Positions 1 through 7,801 are shown, counted from the stretch's first letter. The stretch is 25,865 nucleotides of DNA from Sutterella sp. (GCA_020025955.1 JAHHRF010000026.1:1-25865), one strand, 5' to 3'. A program made the numbers and translations. The notes: generated by a model not told the origin, from the letters alone.

Positions 1-565
1 CACTTTGTTGGCGATCGGCAATGGCTTCCGAGACCCCTAACTTTAAGTTTTCTTGCTGTGCCCCAATGAGGCCACCTGTGTAGAGGGGCCACATCACGTC
101 CACGCTCACACGCGGACCATCCAAATTGATTTTGTGATGGATGTTGATGTGATCAAACCCGCCCGCGAGTTTCCCTAACATCTCTTGGAAGGGTTTTAAG
201 GCTTCGGCCTGCTGGCGACGCGGGTCGGCTGGGGGAAGTTGCTGAATTTGCGGATTGGGCTTCGTGAAGGGGGATAAACGCTGCGAGAGCCCCGTATCAA
301 TGGAGGCGTCAATCGTTTTCGTGCCCCAAACTTGCTTGGCGACGAGTTCAACTTTCGGGCCATGAAGGAAGCGGGCCGCGTCAGATTTGGCTTGCGCGGC
401 GGCAATGTCAGCATCCGCCATACGGAGGCGGTCCGACTGGTCATGAAGGCGCCCGATGGCGTCCATCAAACTCAACGGTGCTGTCAGTGTGGCAGCGTGT
501 ACCCAGCCTAGCGTGCTCAAGCTCACGGCTAAGACGCTAAGGCGAGAAAGGAAAAACCGTTTCAC
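1..565 (-). CDS. TolC-family outer-membrane efflux protein, N-terminal part (runs off left edge)
   Basis: An open frame of about 188 codons reads without a stop from a GTG at 565 to the window edge. An in-frame TGA lies seven codons upstream, so the start must be here; no strong ribosome binding site precedes it. The first 25 residues form a signal peptide (V-K-R-F-F-L-S-R, a hydrophobic core, then a V-H-A/A cleavage-like site). The mature part opens with P-L-S-L-M-D-A-I and a helical, Ala/Arg-rich stretch with A-A-A-Q-A-K-S-D-A-A-R, then a V-E-L-V-A-K-Q-V strand, the usual start of the outer-membrane efflux (OEP/TolC) fold. TolC-type proteins form trimeric exit ducts for RND pumps or type I secretion. 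The stretch holding the second half of the repeat and the partner pump genes is outside the window, so the substrate is unknown. Family call is good; exact type is not determined. Confidence 0.72.
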   Translation of the reverse strand, partial: MKRFFLSRLSVLAVSLSTLGWVHAATLTAPLSLMDAIGRLHDQSDRLRMADADIAAAQAKSDAARFLHGPKVELVAKQVWGTKTIDASIDTGLSQRLSPFTKPNPQIQQLPPADPRRQQAEALKPFQEMLGKLAGGFDHINIHHKINLDGPRVSVDVMWPLYTGGLIGAQQENLKLGVSEAIADRQQS

Positions 566-853
566 AATGAATCTCTGGCTTCGTCAAAAGGATTGATTTA
601 GAGGGGAAAATTCGCGGCAAAAGGCTCGGCGAGACCCGCTAAAAAATACGTGTGCCCTAATGATAACCGTTCAAGCTATAAAAACGTATAGGGCGCACAC
701 AAAATCACATCTTGACACCTTTGCAAAGTCTATAACCGACGCGCCCCCTTTGCCGACCTAGCCCCAGGTGGTACACTCCCTACTTGTGAGCGTAAGGGGG
801 TGCTTTTTTGACCCCATCGTTTGATTGACCCTTAACCCTTCAGAGACACAGAC
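566..853. promoter_or_regulatory. divergent intergenic region between the TolC-like gene and the nitrobindin-like gene
   Basis: A candidate plus-strand promoter is TTGCCG (750-755), 16-bp spacer, TACACT (772-777), giving a 5' leader of about 70 nt before the ATG at 854. A strong-looking TTGACA (712-717) has a -10-like TATAAC only 13 bp away, which is too close. A near-perfect inverted repeat lies at 650-659 (GTGTGCCCTA) and 689-700 (TAGGGCGCACAC); the second arm carries two extra bases. It could be an operator for either divergent gene. Confidence 0.35.
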
Positions 854-1504
854 ATGACTGAAAAGGACATCTACACCGAAGCCCCGGCCGAAGCCGACAC
901 CTTAGCCAACCTCGGCCCCTTAGCCCCGTTGGCGGGCACCTGGTACGGTGAAAAGGGCGTGGATACGCACCCGCAGGCGTGGGGCGGCGAAACCGAACCC
1001 TACAAGGAACACTGGACGTTTGAACTTTGCGACGCCCAAAATAACGGCCCGCAGGTCTTCTACGGTCTTCGCTATCGTGTGTGGATCACGAAGCCCGACG
1101 AATTGCGTGCTTTCCACGATCAGGTGGGTTTCCTTCTTTGGGAACCGGCCACGGGTAAGGTTTACATGACCTTGGCCATTCCGCGCGGTCAGGTGGCCAT
1201 GGCGGTGGGTGAAGCCAAGGTGGGTGACAAGTCCATCACGCTTCGCGCTGAACGCGGCAGTCTCGTCAACGGCATCTGCTCCAACCCCTTCTTGGAAGAA
1301 AACTTCACCACGAAGGATTGGACGATCACGTTTACGTTCCATGAAGACGGTACGTTCTCGTACGACCAGATCACGACTTTGGATGTGCCCAACATCGAAG
1401 GCGACTTCGAACACCGTGACCAGAACCACTTGCGCATGATTGAAGGCGCTCGTCCGAATCCGGCCATGATTGACGAAGGGCTCTTAAACCGTAACCCCCG
1501 CTAA
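854..1504 (+). CDS. nitrobindin-like heme-binding beta-barrel protein
   Basis: A 216-residue soluble protein with no signal peptide. Residues 22-36 read L-A-P-L-A-G-T-W-Y-G-E-K-G-V-D, the G-x-W-x-G signature that opens the nitrobindin/THAP4 heme-binding (formerly DUF1794, FABP-like) barrel; the rest is alternating beta strands with conserved-looking G-F-L-L-W-E-P and an F-E-H-R-D-Q-N-H segment near the C-terminus. Family members bind ferric heme in a ten-stranded barrel and have been linked to NO or peroxynitrite chemistry, but the axial His cannot be assigned here by eye. It is a single-gene unit: candidate promoter at 750-777 and an intrinsic terminator 37 bp after the stop. The start is the first ATG; the ribosome binding site is weak (AGAGACA). 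A lipocalin-like barrel with another ligand is the main alternative. Confidence 0.62.
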   Translation: MTEKDIYTEAPAEADTLANLGPLAPLAGTWYGEKGVDTHPQAWGGETEPYKEHWTFELCDAQNNGPQVFYGLRYRVWITKPDELRAFHDQVGFLLWEPATGKVYMTLAIPRGQVAMAVGEAKVGDKSITLRAERGSLVNGICSNPFLEENFTTKDWTITFTFHEDGTFSYDQITTLDVPNIEGDFEHRDQNHLRMIEGARPNPAMIDEGLLNRNPR

Positions 1505-1540
1505 GGCGTTCGGTTAACCGTTCGTTGATTTAAAACGAAT

Positions 1541-1592
1541 CCGCTTCTTGTTGCTGAGACTTTTCTCTGGCAGTGAGAAGCGGTTTTCTTTT
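1541..1592 (+). terminator. intrinsic terminator after the nitrobindin-like gene
   Basis: CCGCTTCT (1541-1548) pairs with AGAAGCGG (1576-1583), with an extra inner TGCTG/CAG pairing, followed by TTTTCTTTT. Confidence 0.8.
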
Positions 1593-1620
1593 GTCGGTAT
1601 CCTCCGAAAAGACTCCTCCC

Positions 1621-1626
1621 TATAAT
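1621..1626 (+). promoter_or_regulatory. -10 box of the patatin gene
   Basis: A perfect TATAAT sits here and overlaps the ATG at 1625. Transcription from it would begin near 1633, so that ATG would not be in the message. No good -35 hexamer is seen at 16-18 bp (TATCCT at 1598-1603). Confidence 0.45.
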
Positions 1627-1696
1627 GCGTAGGAAAGTGCCTCCCAGAAGAGGGGGGTGTTACCCAATTTTTGAACTGTTTTCTTTAGGTGCCCGC

Positions 1697-3967
1697 GTGC
1701 AGTATTCCTTTTCGTTTTCTCAAACCCTCAAGGGGCTCGTTGCGGGCTTGGCCGCCGGTGTCCTTTTGAGTGGGGCCGTGTCGGCTAAAACCCCAGACGA
1801 AATCCGTGCGACCTGCCAAAAAGAACACCGACCCTGTGTGGGGTTGGTGCTCTCTGGGGGCGGCGCTCGCGGCTTTGCCCATGTGGGCGTCTTAAAGGTG
1901 TTAGAAGCCTTAGGGATTGAAGTGGATGTGGTCACGGGAACTAGCATGGGCTCCATGATCGGGGGCGCGTGGGCGGCGGGCTATACCGCTGACGAAATCG
2001 AAGACATTGTGCTGGGGGTCGACTGGGCAGAGATGTTAAGTTCTCGCCCCAGCCGAGACAACCGCTCTTGGCGCGATAAAGAAAATGACGAAAAGGGGCT
2101 CTTAGGGGCGTCCTTGGGGATTACGGCGTCTGGCCACTTTCAACTCCCCACGGGGGTGGTTGCCAACCAAGAGTTAGGACTCTTTTTGGAAAATAAGACG
2201 GGCTTTGCCGATAGCGTCAAAACCTTAACGAATTTGCCCATTCCCTTTGCGGCGGTGGCCACCAATTTGGTTAACGGCGAACGTGTCGTTTTAAAGGATG
2301 ACGTGACCCTGCAAGAGGCGATGCGCGCCTCGATGTCGGTGCCGGGCGCCTTTAAGCCCGCGGAAATCCATGGGGAATTGTTAGTGGACGGGGGCTTAAC
2401 GGATAACCTCCCCGTTGACCTCGCACGAGAACTTGGCGCCGACGTCATCATTGCGGTCAATGTGGGGACGCCCCTTTATCAGCGCGACGACTTAGATAGT
2501 GTCGTCACGGTTTTGGCCCAGATGGTGAACTTGTTGACGGAACAAAACGTCCGTCGATCGCTAGCGTCGTTGACCGCAAAAGACGTGTTGATTTCGCCCG
2601 ATCTCACGAAATACACCAGTGCCGACTTGGATAAGGGCAAAGCCATTATCGAGGCAGGCTACGCGGCCGCCAACCAGATTTCGGCCTCGTTAAAGAAACT
2701 CGCCGTCTCGCAACCGCAATATGCCGAATGGGCGCGTGAACGTGAAACCTTAATTCGCGACAAACTCCAGACGGTCTACAAAATCGATGACGTGAAGGTC
2801 GAAGGGTTAACGTTCTTGAATCCCAAGGTCGCCATTGAAGCCTTGGATATGCGTAAAGAAGGGGACTATACCCAGGCGCAGATTTCGCAAGCGAGTCGCC
2901 GTCTCTGGGGCGAAGGGTACTTCCATGACGTCAACTACGTGGTAGAGCGTGGAGCGGACGGCAGTAACGTCCTCGTCTTTAAAGCTCACGAAGAAGAGCC
3001 CTTAACCTCGGTGTTACGCATCGGGGGTCGTGTGCAGTCCGACTTAAAAGACATGCACAAATACCATCTCTTGATTTCGCACACGTTGAACCTCGTGAAT
3101 AGCCTCGGAGCCACCTGGCAAAACGAAGTGCAGTTAGGGGAAGTGCAAAGCTTTAAGACGCTCTTTGATCAGCCGATTGCCGCGGGGAGCCCCTGGCATT
3201 TGCGCCCGGAATTAGAAATCCGTCGTCAACCCTATGACCAGTTCTTAGGGAACCACGTCGTGGCTCGCTACCGTAACCAGATCACCCACGTGGGGCTAGG
3301 GCTGGGACGAGAGCTCGGTCACTGGGGGTTCTTGTCGGTGACGGGCGGCTGGATGCGACAGAGTACAACCGCTTTGATTGGCGGGCTGGGGAATTCCTTC
3401 ACCACGCTTCGTACGCCTTATATGAGCGCGAAGTTGGCGGTGGACACGTTGGACGATGTGAACTTCCCCACGCGCGGGCTCCGACTTGACGCGACGTGGA
3501 CGCAGTTAAACCATCACAATTCCCGCACGCACTACGATTCCATCTACCAGATGGACGCCACGTGGGCGCAATCCCTGGGACGCTGGACCTTGATGGCGAA
3601 TGCCAAGTTAGGGCGATCGGCGCTGCCCAACGTCTTTCGTTTAGGGGGCGCCTTCTCGTTACCCGGCGCCCCGATTGGCCGCTGGACGGGGTCCGATTTA
3701 CAGTACGGGAGCTTGCGTTTATCGCGCAATCTGTCGGACAAGATTAATTTCCTCGGGATTCCCTTCTGGGCCGGGGTGAGTTATGAAACGGGCCGCAGCT
3801 GGAACCGTGAGGCGATCGTGGCCAACGAAACGCTAGAAAACGGCTGGCACCAAGCCGTGGGGCTCTACTTTGGGGCCGATACGTTGGTGGGTCCCATGTA
3901 TGTCGTTGGAGGTCACACCTTTAATACGGGCTCTGGGCTCTATCTCCTCTGGGGGCATAGCTTCTAA
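1697..3967 (+). CDS. PlpD-like patatin phospholipase, type Vd autotransporter
   Basis: The frame is open from an ATG at 1625, but a TATAAT box overlaps that codon, whereas GTG 1697 is preceded by TTTAGGT and begins directly with a signal peptide ending A-V-S-A/K (residue 30). From GTG the protein has 756 residues. Patatin domain about 45-345: oxyanion loop G-G-G-A-R-G (54-59), nucleophile elbow G-T-S-M-G with Ser83, and catalytic D-G-G (Asp231), so the Ser-Asp dyad is intact. A POTRA-like segment follows (I-D-D-V-K-V-E-G-L-T-F-L near 385), then a barrel of the BamA/TamA type ending G-L-Y-L-L-W-G-H-S-F, with the terminal Phe typical of outer-membrane proteins. This order matches Pseudomonas PlpD, in which the lipase is exported through its own barrel. 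Expected role: surface-exposed or released phospholipase A; the lipid substrate is inferred from the family. Monocistronic, with a strong terminator downstream. Confidence 0.9.
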   Translation: MQYSFSFSQTLKGLVAGLAAGVLLSGAVSAKTPDEIRATCQKEHRPCVGLVLSGGGARGFAHVGVLKVLEALGIEVDVVTGTSMGSMIGGAWAAGYTADEIEDIVLGVDWAEMLSSRPSRDNRSWRDKENDEKGLLGASLGITASGHFQLPTGVVANQELGLFLENKTGFADSVKTLTNLPIPFAAVATNLVNGERVVLKDDVTLQEAMRASMSVPGAFKPAEIHGELLVDGGLTDNLPVDLARELGADVIIAVNVGTPLYQRDDLDSVVTVLAQMVNLLTEQNVRRSLASLTAKDVLISPDLTKYTSADLDKGKAIIEAGYAAANQISASLKKLAVSQPQYAEWARERETLIRDKLQTVYKIDDVKVEGLTFLNPKVAIEALDMRKEGDYTQAQISQASRRLWGEGYFHDVNYVVERGADGSNVLVFKAHEEEPLTSVLRIGGRVQSDLKDMHKYHLLISHTLNLVNSLGATWQNEVQLGEVQSFKTLFDQPIAAGSPWHLRPELEIRRQPYDQFLGNHVVARYRNQITHVGLGLGRELGHWGFLSVTGGWMRQSTTALIGGLGNSFTTLRTPYMSAKLAVDTLDDVNFPTRGLRLDATWTQLNHHNSRTHYDSIYQMDATWAQSLGRWTLMANAKLGRSALPNVFRLGGAFSLPGAPIGRWTGSDLQYGSLRLSRNLSDKINFLGIPFWAGVSYETGRSWNREAIVANETLENGWHQAVGLYFGADTLVGPMYVVGGHTFNTGSGLYLLWGHSF

Positions 3968-4027
3968 GAGGGGAAAGACCGCGCGTTTTTTCAAAGAACG
4001 ACAACGTGCGTTGATACGGTTCTCAAC

Positions 4028-4063
4028 AAAGGGGAAGGGCGACCGTCGCCTTTCCCCTTTTTC
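4028..4063 (+). terminator. intrinsic terminator after the patatin gene
   Basis: A 15-bp stem with one G-T wobble: AAAGGGGAAGGGCGA (4028-4042) and TCGCCTTTCCCCTTT (4046-4060), with a T-run at its end. Confidence 0.9.
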
Positions 4064-4273
4064 GTGGGAAAACCCAGTCCTGACAGGGGCTACGACATTA
4101 TCTCTAGTGGTTGCCCTTATGTTATTTATAAAAGCGAACGTAACAATCCATTAAATTAAGAAATACATGAGGGGAAAACGAGGTTAAGTGCCATTTTGGC
4201 AACGTGCTACGATTTCTTGTATGGGGCGCAATCGCTTCATATCACAGGAAAAACCTACACAGGAGATCGAACA
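4064..4273 (+). promoter_or_regulatory. leader region of the yjiH-yjiG-M20 operon
   Basis: No gene is seen. The region is AT-rich around 4110-4160, with TTTATAAA-like steps but no convincingly spaced -35/-10 pair; TTGGCA (4197-4202) with a TGTATG 16 bp on is the best of weak candidates. The ribosome binding site AGGAG (4261-4265) lies 8 nt before the ATG at 4274 and decides that start over an in-frame TTG at 4196. Confidence 0.35.
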
Positions 4274-4990
4274 ATGTCGGCAGAAAACAAAGTGCAAGAC
4301 GCTGTTGCGCCTGAGGAGAAATTAGGGATCATGCCCTACTTCTCACTCGTATTCGCCATCATTTTCTTCTCGGGGCTCCTGGCCTCGAAGGATTGGTACG
4401 GCGTTTTCGACTTCACCACCATTAACGGTGGTTTCGGTAAGGTGGTCGCGAATGCCACCTTGAGTAACGACACGCTCGCTACCGCCATGAGTAACTTCCG
4501 CGGTAAGGGTGGGTCGGGTGCCATTGACGGCTTTATGTTCGCCTTGGGGCTCGTTCCCACGGTGATGTTTGCCTTGGCCTCCATTACCATCTTTGAACAC
4601 TACGGCGCCTTGAAGGCGGCCCGCGTGTTATTGACCCCGATTCTTCGCCCCCTCTTAGGGATCCCGGGGACCACGTCCTTGGCGTTGATCGCCTCCTTGC
4701 AGAGTACGGACGGTGGCGCAGCGCTCACCCGTCAGCTCTATGACGAAGGTCAGATTGACGACCGTGAACTCAAGGTCTTTGCGACCTTCATGATGACGGC
4801 TGACGCCGCCATCACCAACTTCTTAGGCTCTGGCGCACCGCTCTTTGCGTTAGTGATTGCCTCGAGCGATCCTCCCGTGCCGGCTGTGCCTGTCACGTTA
4901 GGCCTCTGCTTAGGCGTGGTCTTGGTCGGTAAGATCGTTGCCGCCAACGTGATGCGCTTTATCCTCTGGCGCTTCCCCCGCTTGATTTAA
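4274..4990 (+). CDS. yjiH: YjiH-like nucleoside-recognition (Gate) domain membrane protein
   Basis: An integral inner-membrane protein of 238 residues from the ATG with AGGAG at 8 nt. Hydrophobic segments begin near residues 20 (Y-F-S-L-V-F-A-I-I-F-F-S-G), 85 (F-M-F-A-L-G-L-V-P-T-V-M-F-A-L) and 190 (V-T-L-G-L-C-L-G-V-V-L-V-G). Between them is the Gate-type motif S-L-Q-S-T-D-G-G-A-A-L-T-R-Q-L with a loop containing T-A-D-A-A-I-T-N-F-L-G-S-G-A-P. This fits E. coli YjiH (about 227 residues). The YjiH/YjiG pair resembles spore-maturation and nucleoside-recognition proteins and is thought to be a transporter, though the substrate is not established. It is the first gene of a tight operon with yjiG (28 nt gap) and an M20 peptidase, which argues for uptake of something the peptidase cleaves. 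Confidence 0.78.
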   Translation: MSAENKVQDAVAPEEKLGIMPYFSLVFAIIFFSGLLASKDWYGVFDFTTINGGFGKVVANATLSNDTLATAMSNFRGKGGSGAIDGFMFALGLVPTVMFALASITIFEHYGALKAARVLLTPILRPLLGIPGTTSLALIASLQSTDGGAALTRQLYDEGQIDDRELKVFATFMMTADAAITNFLGSGAPLFALVIASSDPPVPAVPVTLGLCLGVVLVGKIVAANVMRFILWRFPRLI

Positions 4991-5018
4991 TGGGCTTCCC
5001 ACGTAAGGAGAATGAATT

Positions 5019-5501
5019 ATGAGTCACGATAATGCGAAGCCGATGATCACGGACGTCTTTGTACAGGGCGCTCGTCAAGGTTGGAACATTGGGGTCACGA
5101 GTACGATTCCGAATGTGATGATGGCCTTTGTGCTCATCAAGATTTTGAAGCACTCAGGGTTGTTGACCATCATTGGGGATGCTTGTGCGCCGGCCATGGG
5201 CGTATTTGGTTTGCCCGGTGAAGCCATCACGGTCTTGTTGGCCGCGTGGATGAGTATGGGCGGCGGCGTGGGTGTCGCGATGGCCCTCTACCAAGACTCC
5301 ACCTTGAGTGGTGTGGACTTGGGCGTCATCATCCCGGCCATTTACTTGATGGGTAGCCAGCTCCAGTACATGGGGCGCTGCTTGGGCGTCATTGGGATTA
5401 AGGGTCGAGACATCCCCTTGGTGATGGCCGTGCCGATTTTGATGGCCATCCTGTCCCTCTTTGTGATGCGTGCAATTATTACGTTTACGGTTGGAGGCTA
5501 A
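5019..5501 (+). CDS. yjiG: YjiG-like membrane protein, partner of YjiH
   Basis: 160 residues with a strong AAGGAG 9 nt before the ATG. It matches E. coli YjiG in length and in signature runs: P-N-V-M-M-A-F-V-L-I-K-I-L-K near residue 32, G-L-P-G-E-A-I-T-V-L-L-A-A-W-M-S-M-G-G-G near 70, and L-M-G-S-Q-L-Q-Y-M-G-R-C-L-G-V near 115, where the enterobacterial protein has a very similar L-M-G-x-x-x-Q-x-x-G-R-C-L-G. Four hydrophobic segments are visible, the last at the C-terminus (V-P-I-L-M-A-I-L-S-L-F-V-M). It probably forms a heteromeric membrane complex with the preceding YjiH; the two are like split halves of one Gate-domain carrier. The peptidase gene follows after 9 nt, so the three are almost certainly translated from one message. 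Confidence 0.82.
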   Translation: MSHDNAKPMITDVFVQGARQGWNIGVTSTIPNVMMAFVLIKILKHSGLLTIIGDACAPAMGVFGLPGEAITVLLAAWMSMGGGVGVAMALYQDSTLSGVDLGVIIPAIYLMGSQLQYMGRCLGVIGIKGRDIPLVMAVPILMAILSLFVMRAIITFTVGG

Positions 5502-5510
5502 AGAAGCACT

Positions 5511-6623
5511 ATGTTGGATAATTTTTTAAAAGACCTCGAAGAGTTAGTCAACGTGGATTGCGGAACCCACAACCAGAAGGGCGTCACCTTCTGTGCTGAG
5601 GTGATGAAGCGACATTACGAATCCATCGGTTGGCATGCCGAATTGGTGGATTTGGGCCCTGAGGTGGGTCGCGGGATGTTGGCCACCAATAAGCCGGGGG
5701 CCGAACACTTTGACTTACTCTTAAACGGTCACTTGGATACGGTTTTCCAAGACGGGGAAGCCGCCAAGCGCCCGATGAGCCGCAACGGTGACCATATCAA
5801 TGGGCCAGGGTGCTGTGACTGTAAGAGCGGGGTCTTGTCGTCGTTCTATGCCATGAAGCATGCCGATCCCAAGGATTTGGATCGTTTGGCGATTCTCGTG
5901 GCCTACAACCCCGATGAAGAAACGGGGAGCTCTTATTCGGCCGAATGGTTAGAAGGCTTAGCCAAAAAGTGCACCCGTGCACTCGTCTTTGAAGCGGCCC
6001 GCCCCAATGGGGAACTCGTTCGTGCCCGTAAGGGGGCGATCACGTACTTCATCGAATTCCACGGGGTGAGTGCCCACGCTGGGAACAACCCCGAAGTGGG
6101 TCGTTCGGCCTTGTTAGCGGCGGCACGCTGTGCGCTGGAACTCTCCAAACTCCAAGACTTGGATGGGAAGGGCACCAGCGTCAACGTGACGGTGAGCGAA
6201 GGGGTGACGGCAGCCAACATCATCCCCGAGTACATCAAGCTTGCGGTGGACCTGCGCTTCTGGCGTGACGAAGACGGTGAAGAACTTTGCCGTGGGGTTG
6301 AGGCCTTAGGGGCTCAGAACTGGGGTGAAGACATCACTACCACTGTGAAGCTTCGTTCGGCTTTGCCTGCGATGCCCTTCTCGGATCTCACCAAGGAGCT
6401 CTCGGAGCAGTTGGGTGAAGCCGCTAAGATGTCGGGCTTTGACATCTCCTGGGTGGATGCCGGGGGCGGGTCGGACGCCAACCACATCGCGAAAAATGGC
6501 ACCCCGGTCATTGACGGGATCGGTCCCGCCGGTGGCGCTTTCCACTGTGATCGTGAGTACCTGCGTATCGACACCATTGAAGAGCGTATCAACTTGGTCC
6601 GTAACTTCTTGAAGTTGATCTAA
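5511..6623 (+). CDS. M20 family metallopeptidase (glutamate carboxypeptidase/CPG2-like)
   Basis: 370 residues, no signal peptide, hence cytoplasmic. M20 metal-site residues are in place: G-H-L-D-T-V (His74, Asp76), G-P-G-C-C-D-C-K-S-G (bridging Asp103), P-D-E-E-T-G (catalytic Glu136, ligand Glu137), a later Asp/Glu position in the V-F-E-A segment, and the C-terminal His in F-H-C-D-R-E-Y. The insertion (dimerisation) domain starts near F-H-G-V-S-A-H-A-G-N-N-P (about 183), a standard M20 landmark. The cysteines flanking Asp103 are unusual, since relatives normally have D-M-K. M20 enzymes of this branch remove C-terminal or amide-linked amino acids from small peptides and acyl conjugates. Position 9 nt behind yjiG and a shared terminator suggest that it processes the cargo of the YjiH/YjiG carrier. 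Exact substrate unknown; dipeptidase or N-acyl-amino-acid hydrolase are alternatives. Confidence 0.85.
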   Translation: MLDNFLKDLEELVNVDCGTHNQKGVTFCAEVMKRHYESIGWHAELVDLGPEVGRGMLATNKPGAEHFDLLLNGHLDTVFQDGEAAKRPMSRNGDHINGPGCCDCKSGVLSSFYAMKHADPKDLDRLAILVAYNPDEETGSSYSAEWLEGLAKKCTRALVFEAARPNGELVRARKGAITYFIEFHGVSAHAGNNPEVGRSALLAAARCALELSKLQDLDGKGTSVNVTVSEGVTAANIIPEYIKLAVDLRFWRDEDGEELCRGVEALGAQNWGEDITTTVKLRSALPAMPFSDLTKELSEQLGEAAKMSGFDISWVDAGGGSDANHIAKNGTPVIDGIGPAGGAFHCDREYLRIDTIEERINLVRNFLKLI

Positions 6624-6644
6624 GTCCTGGTGATTTAACCCTTG

Positions 6645-6677
6645 AAGCCCGAAGGCTCAGCGCTTTCGGGCTTTTTG
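6645..6677 (+). terminator. intrinsic terminator of the yjiH-yjiG-M20 operon
   Basis: AAGCCCGAA (6645-6653) pairs with TTCGGGCTT (6665-6673) and runs into TTTTT. Confidence 0.88.
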
Positions 6678-6738
6678 TTTCTCTAAAAAAAGTGAAGCGC
6701 GCCACAAACGCTTGGGTTCTGTGACACGCTTCGGGGTC

Positions 6739-6774
6739 AAGGGAACGTGAGTGAGGAAGGAGGCACGTTCCCTT
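6739..6774 (-). other. 11-bp perfect inverted repeat downstream of the universal stress gene
   Basis: AAGGGAACGTG (6739-6749) and CACGTTCCCTT (6764-6774) surround a 14-nt loop, 25 bp past the usp stop. There is no T-tract on either side, so it is more likely a 3'-end stabilising hairpin, or a poor terminator, than a standard one. Confidence 0.5.
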
Positions 6775-6798
6775 AAAACACAGTAATTTTAGCGAACT

Positions 6799-7707
6799 TT
6801 ATTGAATCACGAGTAAAGGCGTGGGGGCGGCCGCTGCCACTTGCATGGCGGTACTCCCCAAGACCACGGATTCCAAGCGCCCATGACCGTGGCTCCCGAG
6901 AATGAGCAGGTCTAAGTTGTGCTTGGCATAGTGCGCTAAGGCTTTATGCGGTACGCCGTCTAAACGAATGGCGTTGGCCGTGACGCCCATCTTTTCTAAG
7001 CGCTCGACGATCGGATAGACCGCGCGCTCAAAGTGGGTGCGTTGACGATTGAGTAAATCCAACTGCCCATCTTCGTCCACGATGGTCTGTGCCCCGGTGC
7101 AGCCTAACGCCGCCTGTTCACCCATTAAGGTGGCAAAGTCGGGCACCACATGAAGGACGTCAATGGAAACCTCGGTCCCTAAGAGTTCCGGGTGCTTAAT
7201 TAAGAAGTCCGCGGCGGCATCCCCATAGCTCGAGCCATCGACTGCAATCCCTACGCGTAAGGGGTCGGACGCAATCACGCTCTTATCGTGCACTAAGAGG
7301 ACGGGCTTCTTGGTGCGGGCCAACACTTCATGGCTCACGCTCCCTAAGAAAAGCCCCACGAGCTTATTGTGCCCGCGCGAACCCATCACAATCAGGTCCG
7401 CGTCCATGAGCTTGGCTTCTTCGTCAATGCACTGTGAAATGGTGCCCGAGAGAATCACTTCGCGGGCTTTAAAGCCAGCTTGTTCAATGGTGGCGCGCAT
7501 GTCGTTAAAGACTTCACGACCTTCTGCCTGATAAAACGCGTCTACGCTTTCAATCCCAAACTGGCGACGAATGCCCTCAGGGATTAAATACTGGACGTTG
7601 ACGTATTCCATCTGGGGTTGGGCGTCACGTAAGGCTTTACGTTTCCCTAAAAATTGCACCGCTGCTTGGCTCGGGTTCGAGCCGTCTACCGCTACAAGAA
7701 TGCGCAT
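6799..7707 (-). CDS. tandem-domain universal stress protein (UspA superfamily)
   Basis: 302 residues made of two Usp domains in one chain. Domain 1 (about 1-145) begins M-R-I-L-V-A-V-D-G-S and carries the ATP-binding signature G-S-R-G-H-N-K-L-V-G-L-F-L-G-S; domain 2 (about 150-302) begins R-V-G-I-A-V-D-G-S and carries G-S-H-G-H-G-R-L-E-S-V-V-L-G-S. Both fit the G-x2-G-x9-G-(S/T) pattern of ATP-binding Usp proteins, so both halves are predicted to bind nucleotide. Soluble and cytoplasmic. Such proteins aid survival under starvation, redox or respiratory stress; the specific stress is not readable here. The start is supported by GAGGAGAGG six to seven bases before the ATG. A single-gene unit with a candidate TACAAT -10 at 7802-7807 and an inverted repeat over the -35 region (7816-7833). 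Confidence 0.9.
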   Translation of the reverse strand: MRILVAVDGSNPSQAAVQFLGKRKALRDAQPQMEYVNVQYLIPEGIRRQFGIESVDAFYQAEGREVFNDMRATIEQAGFKAREVILSGTISQCIDEEAKLMDADLIVMGSRGHNKLVGLFLGSVSHEVLARTKKPVLLVHDKSVIASDPLRVGIAVDGSSYGDAAADFLIKHPELLGTEVSIDVLHVVPDFATLMGEQAALGCTGAQTIVDEDGQLDLLNRQRTHFERAVYPIVERLEKMGVTANAIRLDGVPHKALAHYAKHNLDLLILGSHGHGRLESVVLGSTAMQVAAAAPTPLLVIQ

Positions 7708-7801
7708 AACCTCTCCTCATTGTTTAGAAGTTATCGTGGGGAAAAGTTCCCATTTGTGGGCCTCACTGGTCCAGACCACACAAAGGGATCCATTTACTTA
7801 A

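Noticed and set aside
712..736. TTGACA with TATAAC as a promoter
   Set aside because: The spacer is only 13 bp, too short for a normal sigma-70 promoter; TTGCCG-16-TACACT was preferred.
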